Positions 34,365 to 46,319 of a stretch of DNA of 64,000 bases are shown here, piece by piece (the first letter of the stretch is position 1; each line of letters starts with the position of its first letter). Origin of the DNA: Petrosia ficiformis (lineage: Eukaryota > Porifera > Demospongiae > Haplosclerida > Petrosiidae); contig OX345636.1 in NCBI GenBank assembly GCA_947044365.1, positions 58,841,537 to 58,905,536 of the forward strand. The letters run 5' to 3'. Made by a program: the position numbers and the translations under genes. The notes under the pieces are model-generated. The model had not been told where the DNA came from, searched no databases, and saw nothing but the letters and a program-made list of their open reading frames with translations.

Positions 34365-34620
34365 AAACAAGAGAGAGTTTGGAAATAGAGAGGGATAGAA
34401 GAAAGAGAGAATGTGAAATAGAGAGGAAGAGAGAGTGTGGAATAGAGAGGAAGAGAGAGTGTGGAATAGAGAGGAAGAGAGAGCGTGGAATAGAGAGGAA
34501 GAAAGAGCGTGGAATAGAGAGGGATAGAAGCAGAAGAGAGAGTGTGGAATAGAGAGGAAGAGAGAGTGTGAGAATAGAGAGGGATAGAAGAATAAGAGAG
34601 AGAAGGAGGAAGGAGGGGAA
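34365..34620. repeat. 27-bp purine-rich minisatellite
   Basis: Units of 'gagagtgtggaatagagagg' plus 'aagagag'. Arg/Glu-rich and Leu/Ser-rich open frames on either strand are artefacts. Confidence 0.9.
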
Positions 34621-34717
34621 ATACATGTTTTAGGAGTGAGAAAGCAAGGAATGAGGAATAAAATGAATTGTTAGTAAAAGAAGGAATGGATCAGAAATAT
34701 AATTATTATAATCTTAC

Positions 34718-34883
34718 CAGTTAACCATTTTGATGGATCACTGTTTGGATTTTTAAAATCAAGATCATATTTCCCATCTTTGTAAAATTCACTGGCAGCA
34801 CAATCCATTCCAATCTTTACTTTATCACTATATCCAGCCTTCTCTATAGCAACCTTCAATAACTCCAATCCTTCACGATTATG
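34718..34883 (-). pseudogene. ENO: Enolase exon E
   Basis: 166 nt; acceptor TATTAG, donor G^GTAAGA. Encodes [36 protein letters not shown] and [13 protein letters not shown]. The metal ligand Asp of GMD is present. Frame intact. Confidence 0.9.
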
Positions 34884-34934
34884 CTAATAATTATAATTAC
34901 AACTTCTAATGCAGTTACTGATGACAAGGAATAT

Positions 34935-35260
34935 ATATGATGTGTACAATGTACACATTTATACCAAATTACAGTATTATACTGTACTGTCAGCAGTACA
35001 GCAATGTACATTGTTCATGTACTTGTAGTACAGAGCATTTATGTAATTGTACAATTACATATACACACATGTATGTACATATTACATACAAGTGGTATAC
35101 ATGTAGTACATATGTACCATAGTGCACATGCATGCTCAAATAAATGTACATAAGTACTTGAGCATTCATGTACATATACTGTACATGTACACCGTACACG
35201 TACATGTACATGTATGTAACAAGTATTGTACTTAAATTTGGCTACAAGGCACACTCATTA
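34935..35260. repeat. TACATG/TGTACA-rich stretch
   Basis: Irregular runs of the palindromic word between enolase exons E and D, with no regular period. Followed by TA repeats at about 35450-35475. Confidence 0.8.
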
Positions 35261-35646
35261 AGCATTTAGGTACATGTACATGTAGGTCAATAGTTGGATA
35301 CGACATTTACCCATCTTGCTTTACAAAATGGTTGACAGGTCGGCATTAGGTTAATTCAGCTTCAAGCAAGCCAATATGAAATAATTAGAGTATATATGGT
35401 ACTAGCTGGTATATATACACATGTATATATATACATACATGTATATATAATTATATATATATATATATATATAATAGTTTAGGGAGGAGTATGGTTTCTA
35501 ACATAGTATTATAGTATAGTTATCTGGAATACCATATATATACATTCCATATGCTTACATGAAGTGAACAAGCCAATGGTACATGTGTGTAAGTGACTTA
35601 TCCATATGTCCCCTTTTCACAGTTACAGACACAAGTATTATGAGGA

Positions 35647-35777
35647 AATGTTAGGTGCAAATCTTCCCTCATCTCCAACATTGGTAGCATCTTGTTAATA
35701 TTTCTTTTTTATTACAGACTTCAAGTTATGATAGACTTCAGCTCCAATACGTAATGCTTCACTGAATGAATTAGCAC
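35647..35777 (-). pseudogene. ENO: Enolase exon D (in-frame stop, lost donor)
   Basis: Acceptor GTTCAG, then [26 protein letters not shown], a TAA stop, QDATNVGDEGRFAPNI. After Ile the expected donor is absent: the next GT is over 12 bases on, past a second TAA. The catalytic-type Glu of DEG is retained. Confidence 0.85.
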
Positions 35778-35794
35778 CTGAACAAAAAAATTAA

Positions 35795-36550
35795 TTAATG
35801 GATAAGTACATGTACATATCAGATATGGGACAAGTATACAGTATTGATATACATGTACATATCAGACATAGGACAAATACATGTACAGTATTGATATACA
35901 TGTACATGTACATATCAGATATGGGACTAGTATACAGTATTGATATACATGTACATGTACATGTACATATCAGACATGGGACAAGTATACAGTATTGATA
36001 TACATGTACATGTACATATCAGACATAGGACTAGTATACAGTATTGATATACATGTACATGTACATATCAGACATGGGACAAGTATACAGTATTGATATA
36101 CATGTACATGTACATATCAGACATGGAACAAGTATACAGTATTGATATACATGTACATGTACATGTACATATCAGATATGAGACTAGTATACAGTATTGA
36201 TATACATGTACATGTACATATCAGATATGGGACTAGTATACAGTATTGATATACATGTACATGTACATATCAGACATGGAACAAGTATACAGTATTGATA
36301 TACATGTACATGTACATATCAGACATGGGACTAGTATACAGTATTGATATACATGTACATGCACATATCAGATATGGGACTAGTATACAGTATTGATATA
36401 CATGTACATGTACACTGTACATGTCAGACATGAGACAAGTATACAGTATTGATATACGTACATGTACATGTACATGTACATATCAGACATGGGACAAGTA
36501 GACAGTATTGATACATGTACACGTCAGACAAGTACACAGTATTGATATAC
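35795..36550. repeat. 54-62 bp tandem array with internal TACATG expansion
   Basis: About thirteen units of 'atcagacatgggacaagtat', 'acagtattgatatacatgt', with a variable number of ACATGT steps in each unit, so the period varies in steps of six. Confidence 0.9.
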
Positions 36551-36724
36551 ATGTATGTACATGCCTAACTATAATACAAAAGTTAATACACATGTAGCTT
36601 TAATGGCCCCTAATACAAAAATCACTCAACACAATGAAGAGTAAAGTAACAGCATCATAGAACTATATTGTACTATACAATGTACAGTACAATAGAGTTC
36701 AGTATAATATAGTACTATACAACA

Positions 36725-36755
36725 TAATTGTCTTACCAGTTGGTAGGATCATAAA
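36725..36755. repeat. ENO: Distant copy of enolase exon C 3' end and donor
   Basis: On the minus strand: AATTTATGATCCTACCAACTG followed by GTAAGA, 21 bases of exon C plus the donor. It lies about 1.1 kb downstream of the real border and is followed by an ACTGTACTGTAC run like those in the proximal copies. Confidence 0.8.
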
Positions 36756-36997
36756 TTACAATGTACAGTACAGTACAGTACAGTACAATACTATAATAAT
36801 TATACATGTACATACTAGCGAACACCTACAGAAATTCAGTGAGTTACACCATACTAATATATATTTGCTATTGTTCTAGCTTCTTTATTCATTATTTTAT
36901 CTTTGCAGTTGCATGAGAGAATCCAGTGAGTTTCTATGATAGTAGTGATATATTCAAAGCTCTCTCGCTTTTCTCCTCCTTTTTAATGGCCTGTAGG

Positions 36998-37323
36998 GCC
37001 ATCCCTATGATTACTTTCCCACGGGTTCGATGTATGTTTATATATATATGTTTGTGGCCATTTATGCGAGTATGCATTGTACACGTAGTTAAGGAAGTTA
37101 CATGTACATCATTTCGGGGGGCTCGCTCAATTAATGGCCGTGGCATGTAAAAGAACGCGTGCTCAAGCTCTACAGAACAGCAAAGAAAGCTGTGTAGCTT
37201 ACGTAGAAATTTGAACTAATAGCTAGCTATTCTGGTCCTTTAAAAGGTAAACAAATTATAATAGGCTGATATAGTTAGCTATGTGTACCGAATGCTGGAA
37301 ACTACAAAGCAGTCATAGGGATA
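36998..37323. mobile_element. MITE family M2, copy 2
   Basis: Ends 'catccctatgattacttt' and 'aaagcagtcataggga' inverted. Same internal order as 22826-23214, with 'gggggctcgctcaattaatgg' and 'gtcctttaaaaggt'. Confidence 0.75.
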
Positions 37324-37539
37324 CTTTTTTCTCTATACATGCACGTATATCTTGTTCTCATCTTCTTACTCTGAAAATTGAAGGCTCACGTCCATTTTTA
37401 TACTTCTCATCTTAGTTCTCGACTTCTCCATTTGCAAAATTGTGGGTGCCTTTCTACCTTGTCACCATGGTTTCTTCCATGTAACTTTGACCATGACATA
37501 CAATACAAGGACAATTATATACAGATAATACAGATTAAT

Positions 37540-38083
<544 letters not shown>

Positions 38084-38754
38084 CTAATTTTCCACAAAAT
38101 AATTTTTCTCAAATACTTAGCATCAATCGTTCACCATTCCACCATTTTGTATAGTCAATAAATGAAATGTGATATCCAGGAAGAGTTATTATTTTACTTC
38201 TTAGATACCAAATTTCATTGCCTTCCTGTACAAAATAGCGCGATTGAACGTTAGAGTTTAGTCAAAATTATTTGGTGGTAAAGTGTCCCTTTTCAAACAG
38301 GTCACATGTAATTATGTGCTATAATGTTAAACATTTATACTATAATGTGCAAGTAATGCTGAAGGTATTGTAATGTGTATATAATACAAGCTAAGACCAA
38401 ACAGTAAAACATGATGAGGGTTAATTATGTAAAGGAACTGTAGTGACAAATACATGCAACTTCATGTGTCTAGCATGCTAGGCTTAGAAAATACATAAAA
38501 CACAGTCACAAAGGACTTAGAAAATATTAGAGCAGCCACTCTGGTTTAGAAAAATAACAATCAGTCACAATGGCTTTGAAAAATACCAATCAGCAACCAT
38601 GGCAGCTTAGAAATTAATTAATGTACAACCAATTAATTAATTAGTAATTATACATAGTTTAAAGTATACATATTTGAACTTTTGTACTATTAAGAGATCA
38701 GTAGAAACTCTCCACAACTATGCCATTTTATAAACTAATCTGTTTAATCCTTAC

Positions 38755-38822
38755 ATCCAACATGATTTGATCCACTTCCTTCTGTTTTGTGACATCAACA
38801 TTTGCAGAAATGAGAGCAGGAC
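38755..38822 (-). pseudogene. ENO: Enolase exon B
   Basis: 68 nt; acceptor TTTTACAG, donor GTAAGG. Encodes PALISANVDVTKQKEVDQIM and LD, intact. Confidence 0.85.
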
Positions 38823-39037
38823 CTGTAAAATGAACAGACTCATTTTACATACATGTAGCTTTTGACACTTTGTAAGTAAAGACATGTAATACTACATACA
38901 CATAAATACAGTACATGTAATCTTGTTTTAAATAGTGCTAGCTGTTTCAGTATGATAATAATATTCAATTTTAGATTATTTATATTTTATAGTTGATTAT
39001 AATATTAGGTTTACTACAAGGGTATTAGTTTTAAAGG

Positions 39038-39293
39038 TCATTCACATTCACCATGACCTCAGAAATATGTCCATAACTTTAGTTTGGAATTACCAACAAT
39101 CTTTTTACCTGTACCATTTTTGTATAATTATCCTTCCCATTCTTTTTTCTGTATGTCAAATTTCAATCCATTGTTTCATTATTGAGTTACAGTATAATCA
39201 TGTATAAACCTTATGACATAAAAACTATACACTATATTACATATAAAGTCATTACAACCCAATTTTGAGGTCATCTTGAATGTGAACAGACTT
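39038..39293. mobile_element. MITE family M1, inverted copy
   Basis: Left 'attcacattcaccatgacc' and right 'ttgaatgtgaacaga' are inverted ends. The interior is the reverse complement of 17510-17765. Lies in an enolase intron. Confidence 0.75.
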
Positions 39294-39662
39294 TAGTTAA
39301 CTAACTGTAAGTGCCCATTATTGACCATATTTGTTATACAAACAGTTATTGTTATGTAGTTATTGTAATTAACTGGTAATTATTTTAGTTATAGTTCAAT
39401 GCCTTACTAAAAGGGGTTTTAGTCATGGTTAACTAAATCAAAATTCCTTTTACATTGCTTTGTTCAGTGTATAGATGTGAGTACCTCCTCCTTCTCCTCC
39501 ATTCAGTACCCTCATAGCACACATACTAAATGAAAAACTACGTGTATAATAATATTGCCAGTCTGGTCTCGTCAAGTCTCTTGTGGGTATCAGTATATAT
39601 GTATACATATAGACCCGTGTGATGGCCCTGGCTACACAAGACTTGAAGTCCCATCTACTAAC

Positions 39663-39871
<209 letters not shown>

Positions 39872-39956
39872 TCACACACGTGGAAAACAGAGAGATAAAC
39901 AGCAAGGGCTAAGGGCTTGTGTTTTTACCGGAGAGGTGTGGCTCGGGTAAACTTTT

Positions 39957-40010
39957 AACCCGTTAACAGCCAAGACGTATTTTTACGTCGTTGAATTAAC
40001 GGCGTTTATT
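39957..40010. repeat. Fragment resembling the TTAA-element terminus
   Basis: 'ttaacccgttaacagccaag' followed by an ACGT palindrome resembles the right end of the 50876-52092 element (TTAACCGATTAACTGCC, then GACGCC palindromes). It lies just upstream of the enolase start. Confidence 0.45.
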
Positions 40011-40039
40011 TAGTCTGACAAGCCAGGCGAGGGCACTAC

Positions 40040-40350
40040 ACTATGTGAGAAGGCTTGGACCCAGTACGCGATTTTGTAGCAACAACTACCCCAATATTTT
40101 TTTTGCTTTCATGTAGTTCTTTGCTAGTGATAGCCATGATACAGGAGCAGTTATATTCCCGTGAGTTATAAAAATTGTGATAACTTTATAACCGAAGGGT
40201 TTTAGCAAAAGCCTTTTGTTATTTTTGATCCTTATATGATTTGAAGTCTACCAGTAGCTCGTTTGAGCCGCCACCAATGTTCGTAGTTTTCTCAAAAGTT
40301 TGCGAACACACGCACTCAACTTCCGCCTACGATTCGCGGCGAGGATAACA
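40040..40350. repeat. Dispersed repeat D1, copy 4
   Basis: Close to copy 1: 'gattttgtagcaacaactac', 'tttgctagtgatagccatgat', 'tttgaagtctaccagta', and end 'cttccgcctacgattcgcgg'. Confidence 0.8.
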
Positions 40351-40975
40351 TACCACTTTCAGTTTTTTAGTGTTGTAATTTTATAACATCCTGTCAGATA
40401 AGAAGTACCACACCTACTTATTACATTGCTAAATTTCACTGCAATGGCTGGGTCTTGGATGTACCACACCCCAAATTACTGTAGATTACAAGAGTATACC
40501 AATGTGGTGGCGGCATGTCGGCATTCTATTGTTCAAAACGCCCACGCTTCGTTGGATGTGGTCTAGCGGTGCTTTGATTCAAGTGTCCGCCCTTTGATGT
40601 TACTTTGAAGTTAGCTTAGGGTAATAAAAAAAAAAAAAGTGAAAGGAGAGTAGAACTTTATGTTGATGTTTGTGTGATGTATATACTTGGTTTCTAGCTG
40701 GTTCTAGCGAGAGAGAAAGGGATGTTGGGAGAATAAGTGACAAATAGCGTTCGTATGCAGACTTGAGTAGATGCTGTGCTTGCAGTAATTGGTAAGCAAG
40801 GTTGAGGTGAGTGTTAGATTGCTCCAGAAGTTGGAGAAAGTTGCAAATTGCCTGTATTCATTTGCAACGATGGTTTTGATTTTAATGAGATGCTGAGCCA
40901 CACCTCGCAATCAGTATATTACATCCATGGTAGGTGTGGTTGGAATTATTATTAATCATTCTTTTTTCAAAAGCC

Positions 40976-41065
40976 CCCGGGTTACGAAACTGTAAGTGAT
41001 ACTATCAAGAAAGCAGAAACATCTGCTCGCGAGACTAGGGCTCCTGATACTATAAAATAAGTTGT
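40976..41065 (+). CDS. Possible exon, unknown
   Basis: After a pyrimidine-rich TTCTTTTTTCAAAAG, one frame reads GYETVSDTIKKAETSARETR and then APDTIK and a stop. Lysine/alanine-rich, helix-like. No family recognised; it could be a terminal exon. Confidence 0.25.
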
Positions 41066-41209
41066 CATACCAGATGTCCATATGCATAGTACTTAGAATT
41101 GTACAGTTTGCTGTTACAATTTTTTTTACATTCAATAGTTTGCAGTTCTTTACAACGATGATAATGGTGACTTCATTGTGGATAATGACATTTACCACAG
41201 CACAGAAAA

Positions 41210-41400
41210 CTGAGATGGGTAGTCTTTCAGGAGATATAGAAATCAATACTTCAGTTGAGCCTGGATCTGATCTCGAATATGAAATACTGCAAGTCTTTGA
41301 AAATAACGGATTTGAAGAGATTGACCTTGATGCTGATGAAGAAAATGAAGTGAGGAAAAAGGACCGAGATCTATCATATACATATGAGCTAAGATTATCA
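41210..41400 (+). CDS. Possible exon, unknown acidic protein
   Basis: Acceptor-like TTTACCACAGCACAG, then an open frame with MGSLSGDIEINTSVEPGSD and an acidic stretch NNGFEEIDLDADEENE. The frame remains open to 41547, but the last part reads like non-coding DNA and no donor is obvious. Confidence 0.3.
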
Positions 41401-41576
41401 AGTCTAACACATATTTCGTCCTTATTCATCATTCCTCCTGTTATGATCTTGTTAGATGGAACTAATGTTATGTTGTGCAAAGGCTCTCTCCATCCATCTG
41501 CCAGTATTAAACTAAAATTGTACATTCCATTTCAGTACTGTTTGAGTTAAAATTATACTGGGTTTTGTTCAACAAT

Positions 41577-41870
41577 TTAGGGTTTAGTCACCTGCAGTGA
41601 GGTAATAAATTGTATTGTAGAAAGATGACTAGGAATAACAATACCTAAACCACCAAGATGAACAGGTAAACATATTAACACTCGTTCCAGATCATTTTTT
41701 GCTAGATTTTCTAAAAGGGCAGGTAGAAAGTGATCTCTGATGGCATGTTCAAGTGGAGGGAGCAGATCACCTATGTAACTATGTTTGGTACTGTTCACAC
41801 CATCTTCCAATAAGACCCGCGTCGCCGACGAACAGTTAATAAAGGGGTCTTCGGCCCGACTAAGCCACAC
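41577..41870 (-). pseudogene. Retroelement ORF remnant, copy 1
   Basis: Reads SYIGDLLPPLEHAIRDHFLP then NLAKNDLERVLICLPVHLGG and LGIVIP. This order (PLE.AIR...P.....LP...GGLGI..P) is found downstream of the reverse transcriptase in ORFs common in sponges and cnidarians. It has no start of its own and is truncated at both ends. Related copy at 43292-43690. Confidence 0.5.
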
Positions 41871-42032
41871 CTTCTATTAAAACTTGGCGCATGGCGAGAG
41901 AGCGATCACACGTGAAAAATAATTATGAACAGTGATACGTCCTGTTTTCAAAACAGGGCGTATCCTGCATTCCTGTTGTCAAATGTCAATGCTTTGGTCA
42001 GGGCTGTGCTAAGATTAAGCGTTAGCATGTTT
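41830..42032. repeat. Promoter-like segment, duplicated (copy 1)
   Basis: Together with the adjacent retroelement remnant it recurs at 43655-43870. It holds a palindrome 'acgtcctgttttcaaaacag' and continues with GGCGTAT (imperfect here, perfect in copy 2). Copy 1 lacks the ATG exon found after copy 2. Confidence 0.8.
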
Positions 42033-42340
42033 ACAAGGATTCAAATTATAATTCAGTTAGTCATACAGGATGTTATGACTGCATGATAACATACTTGTAT
42101 TAATTATAATGAAATATCATGTCTAATATCTGCACAAAGAAGGTTTGGAAACTTAAAATCATTTAGTTAAAATAATTATTTATTCTGCTTCTTTGTAAAA
42201 TTAATGAATTATAGACCAAAATTGAAAATGCAATTATTGGAATTGGATTATAATTACATGTACATTGTATGTCACCATGCTGTCATAACAACTTTCATGA
42301 CCAATTAAATTACAATTTTCCTGTATTCCTAATTTTATTT
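42033..42340. other. No gene recognised
   Basis: AT-rich, unique, nothing supported. Confidence 0.5.
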
Positions 42341-42660
42341 TTGCAGTGTATAGTGTTCCTAATGCCTCAGGTGTTCCTGCATCATGTACCTTTGGTGTCC
42401 AAGAGGTGAGTATCCCTTGTGCCTCAGGTGTCCCTGGTGTCACATTTGCCTGTGGTTACTGAGGTGCCTATGATGTCCCAGGTACCTGTAAGTGTCATTG
42501 ATGTCACTGGTATCTCATTTGCCTGTGCTGTCTGGTCCCTGTATATACTGTCCCTGTTTCCTCAGTTATCTCTGTTGTCTCGCGTGTTTGTGGTGCCCAG
42601 AATGCCTGTAGTGTTTTGGTGTCCATGGTGTCTATTCTAGTATCTCAATCTATTCTGATG
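42340..42660. repeat. Low-complexity GGTGTCC/CCTCAGGTG word array
   Basis: Short related words ('gtgcctcaggtgtccctggt') repeated without a fixed period. Open frames on both strands look repetitive (PGTPEAQG type) and are not considered genes. Confidence 0.6.
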
Positions 42661-43081
42661 GATAAAAAACTCAACATAATCAAAGAGCTCAATCTATTCT
42701 ATCTATGTATTCTAATGTATCTATAGTATCGAGTACACCTATATACTCACCATTTTCTCGTTTTTGGCTTTGACTTCGATTCATCTCAACATCTCTCTCT
42801 ATTACAACATCCTTTCTTTCTTTTTTCTTCATGTATCTGTAATCTCATATTCTGTTTCAACATCCTTTCTTTGTTGTTTATCAGTAGTAATCTTCCCTTC
42901 TATTTCAACATCTTTCATTACTTCTTTTTTGTTCGCAACATTTGTGATCACTTCTCCTCCATTAGATCTACATCCTTGTCCATGGTTATGTATCACCATC
43001 TCCATCGTAGGCTTCATCTTTTGACTATCATCATCATCTACTTCAATCTCTCCACTGTTTGTGACTATATATGTTATTATG

Positions 43082-43690
43082 TCAGAGTGAGGAAAATCCA
43101 CCATAACTGCAGCTGAAGGCATCCACTGCCACAAATACACTCATTCGGTAGGTATGACAATTGCCAGCCATACCGTAAAGAGACTGCATCACAAAAAGCT
43201 CATTTATGGAGGGAGAAACCAAGTTCTTCCAAAGGAAGTATAAAGAGCCAGCTCGAAGCACTGTTCTCTTGTGCAAGGTCCATTGCTCCTTTTAAGTTAT
43301 CCGGTAGTTGTTGATATAAATTCTCAGCCTTTTGAGAGCGATTGCACTGATTTCATGTTTAACTTGAGATTTGATGGATTGTTGATTTAAAATAGTATCA
43401 ATAGGATACGAACTGCTTTGTTCAACAATTAGGTCAACTAAAGGTTTAGTCACCTGTAGTGAGGTATTAAAATTGTATTGACTAGGAATAACAATACCTA
43501 AACCACCAAGATGAACAGGTAAAGATATTAACACTCGTTCCAGATCATTTTTTTGCTAGTTTCCCTAAAAGGGCAGTGATCTCTGATGGCATGTTCAAGT
43601 GGAGAGAGTAGATCACCTATGTTTGGTACTGTTCACATAAAAACCAATAAGACCCGCGTCGCCGACGAACAGTCAAAGGGGTCGTCAGCC
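43082..43690 (-). pseudogene. Retroelement ORF remnant, copy 2 (longer)
   Basis: In order on the minus strand: LPVHLGGLGIVIPSQYNFNT, a helical stretch ending ALKRLRIYINN, then MDLAQENSASSWLFILPLEE, LGFSLHK, a stop, AFCDAVSLRYGW, PNECICG, then FSCSYGGF and another stop. The block [S/A]SSWL..LP..E.GF.LHKGAF.D...LRYGW....P..C.CG is the characteristic tail of reverse-transcriptase ORFs frequent in sponges and cnidarians. Gly to stop after LHK and Arg to stop after GGF, plus several frameshifts, show it is dead. Confidence 0.6.
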
Positions 43691-43889
43691 CGGCCCGGCG
43701 GCGAACGAGATTAAGCCACACCCTCTAGCTCGTAAAAAACTTGGCGAGAGAGGAACACACGTGACATTTTAGAAAAATAATTATGAATAGTGATACGTCC
43801 TGTTTTCAAAACAGGACGTATCCTGCATTCCTGTTGTTGGTCAGGGCTGTGATAAGATTAAACGTTCCACTGATACGTAACGCAGGGAT
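43655..43889 (+). promoter_or_regulatory. CpG-containing segment before a plus-strand ATG exon
   Basis: Duplicate of 41830-42032. Contains a 29-bp palindrome with 14-bp arms (ATACGTCCTGTTTT and complement) near 43794-43822. It ends in the putative first exon at 43890. Confidence 0.4.
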
Positions 43890-43916
43890 ATGTCAAGCGA
43901 AGAAAAGAGACACCTG
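43890..43916 (+). CDS. Putative first exon of a plus-strand gene
   Basis: ATG followed by eight codons (MSSEEKRHL) and a consensus donor GTGAGT, phase 0. It could join the phase-0 exon at 50149. The intron would then contain the hAT transposon at 44136-46308. Confidence 0.35.
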
Positions 43917-44135
43917 GTGAGTCGAATATTAAGTGTGTTTAATGGTCAGAATGTTGAATTCAGTACAGCATTTTCCTGTACAGTAGGAAGGGAAAGGATC
44001 TCCTTTTCTTTAAGTTTGAATTTATAAATACAAATAACTTTAAAGTAACGAAAGGTTCTTCAGGATGTGTGTACACTAGTGTATAAACTTGGTGCTTTGG
44101 GAATTAGGAATGAGGTTAGGTTTTATATTTATAAT

Positions 44136-46308
44136 TAGGCCTAATAGTTTTAGGGTTTAAAAAAAATTTGTTTTCGGGGTGACTTTTTAGGGTTAAATAA
44201 ATATCCATTGAAGATGTGGTTGAATCGGGTTTAACCCCAACCCTAAAACATAAATTCGGGTCAGAATTTTAAAAACAGTATTATCACAAAAGATTGAAAA
44301 CTAAACATAGTTACAAAAGTGTTCCTGAATGTCCTGATTGTAATACAGAGTCATTAGCATGCATAGTGTGTCTTCAGACATTGATGATCTCGTTGGATGT
44401 TGTAATTTTCGTAACTTGCTGAGCTGCGTTCCACGTCGACACTTTCTGTACTAATACAGAGCAATTCCAATGCTGCTTGAGAAAGATGAGGATATAATTG
44501 CTTCACATTGCACCAGTACTCAAGTGCTGTTAACTCGGGATTACCAGGCTCAGACTCCAGCAGGTACTCACGAAACTCGTCTTTAATGGTAGACACTTGT
44601 GTGACTAAGTCAAAAAGTTGAGTGTAATTGTCAATGCTCTGTGGTTGACAACTTTTAAGAAAAGGGTCAGTACTAGTGCTTGTTTCCATAAACCATTAGG
44701 GGCACTAACTGCTGCTGAAAGATTACGTTGGCATGTTGCTTGCCATTTATCAGAAAGGCAACAACCAAATGATTTAAAATCAGCTTTAAGTGTTTCTGCC
44801 TGAGTAACTGGAAGCATGTTAATGACAGAAGAAACGTCATCACTTAGAGTAAATTCATCAGAATACTTAGTGATTTCAGACTGAAGATTTATTGAAACGA
44901 TGTGGTGCATCCTGTGAAGGAGAGGTTCACCAGATTCTAATAACTTTTGAATTCCATGTATAGGTCGTAATAATTCAACAAGGAAAACTAGTTTCACATA
45001 TAGGGACTGCCGGTTCTCGTTGTCACCAAGTAGGGTGTGTAAATTCTTTGCTTTTTCTCCATCAGTGGCTGCATGGTCAATAAACATCAGTAGGTAACGC
45101 CACAGCTTCAATGTAGTAAGAGATGATTCATAAAAAGAATACCATCTTATCATGACTACTGCTGAAGGTTTCTTCAACTCTGACTCTTGTAAGCCATTTG
45201 CTAAACATATTTCTTTGAAGTGTTGCTCGAGCTTATTAGCATGTTTAAATATGGATCCAAATTTGATGACAACTTTCCTCAATAAATCAAATTCTGTACA
45301 ATGTAAAGCGTGGTCGATAGCAACGTGAATTAAGTGACAAACATCATTGAAATGCAGAAGCTTAGGGTTGTAAGGTAAAACATCATTATAAAGTTTGTGC
45401 ATGTAGTTAGTTGAGTCAGAAGCAAGACCAATGACGTCAACCCAATCTTTATGTATTTCTGATAAAACACGAGCCAGAACGAATGCTAATGTGGTACTGT
45501 TGCATGCCTTTAACAAACATGTATCAACAAGCAGAACAACCTTTTTAGCCTCAGATTTAGACTTGTCGCAAAAAGATACGAGTGTATTGACAGCTGGACG
45601 ACCAAGGACGTCAGGTGATTCATCAATGATTACACAAACTTTCTTGTTGACAATTAAACTTTTAAGATACATCATGTGGTCGTGATAAATTTCCTTCAGG
45701 TGCTTATTTGAAAGCTGTCGGTAAGTTGGCATGCTTCTCAATGCTGGACAATATTTTTTAACAAAGAGACCCAAGAAATTGTCGGCCTGGGTAAGTGGAA
45801 TGCCAGAAAAGGCCATAGATCTCACAAAATCATGAATAGCACCTTCATGTTCTTTCTCTCTCAACTTTGATCTCACTTCGCTATCGTAGAGTGTTAGCTG
45901 CTGTTTAAGGTAATTTTGTTCCATCTTAGCATGTCGTTTTGATGACAGGTGCTCATGTACTCGATCCCAAGGCTTTTTTCCAGGTCCAATAACGTTAATT
46001 TCAAAAGAACAATACTTACAAGTTAGTGCCTCAGACTCTGTATCACCCATTTTCTTCTTGACGTCCAGCTCTTCATATTCTCTAGCCCAATCACTTGGTG
46101 ATTTCCTTTTTCTTCCTCTTTTATTACCAGCAGTAGCCATTTCTTTCACACCATGTGCAAGTCAACAAACCACACCCAACCATCCACGCATTAACGAATA
46201 GTTAATAATAAAAAGTAGTTAAAATCGGGTTTAACCAGAAACGTTGGTAAGTAATTTTAAGCTGTCATAATCGGGTAACTTAGGGTAAAACTCGAAAACT
46301 ATTAGGCC
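44136..46308 (-). mobile_element. Near-complete hAT transposon
   Basis: 2,173 bp. Terminal inverted repeats TAGGCCTAATAGTTTT at 44136-44151 and its complement at 46293-46308. Flanking 8-bp target duplication TTTATAAT at 44128-44135 and 46309-46316, without mismatch. Subterminal regions hold repeated GGGTTTAACC/TTAGGGTT words likely to be transposase-binding sites. It contains one transposase gene with a single frameshift. The intact duplication and ends suggest recent insertion. Confidence 0.93.
44354..46149 (-). CDS. hAT transposase (CGGBP1-like group), one frameshift
   Basis: Main frame 46149-44605. A second frame, 44689-44354, carries the C-terminus; they overlap and need one shift near 44690. 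Order of features: basic N-terminus (NKRGRKRKSP), BED-type zinc finger (CKYC...HEHLSSKRH), then AIHDFVRSMAFSGIPLTQAD as in CGGBP1-related hAT proteins. Next come the RNase-H-like catalytic region with CVIIDESPDV and VIGLASDSTN, an insertion domain, and, in the second frame, LSQAALELLCISTESVDVER as the dimerisation block. Total about 590 residues, usual for hAT. It cuts and pastes DNA in the nucleus; this copy is probably inactive unless the frameshift is bypassed. Start at 46149 or the ATG three codons later. Confidence 0.88.
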
Positions 46309-46319
46309 TATTTATAATG

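Noticed and set aside
34177..34626. 149-codon Leu/Ser/Phe-rich minus frame suggesting a membrane protein
   Set aside because: Antisense of the 27-bp purine-rich minisatellite.
40956..41525. 189-codon minus-strand open frame
   Set aside because: Opposite a more protein-like plus-strand stretch, no family motifs, Ser/Phe-rich as expected for an antisense frame.
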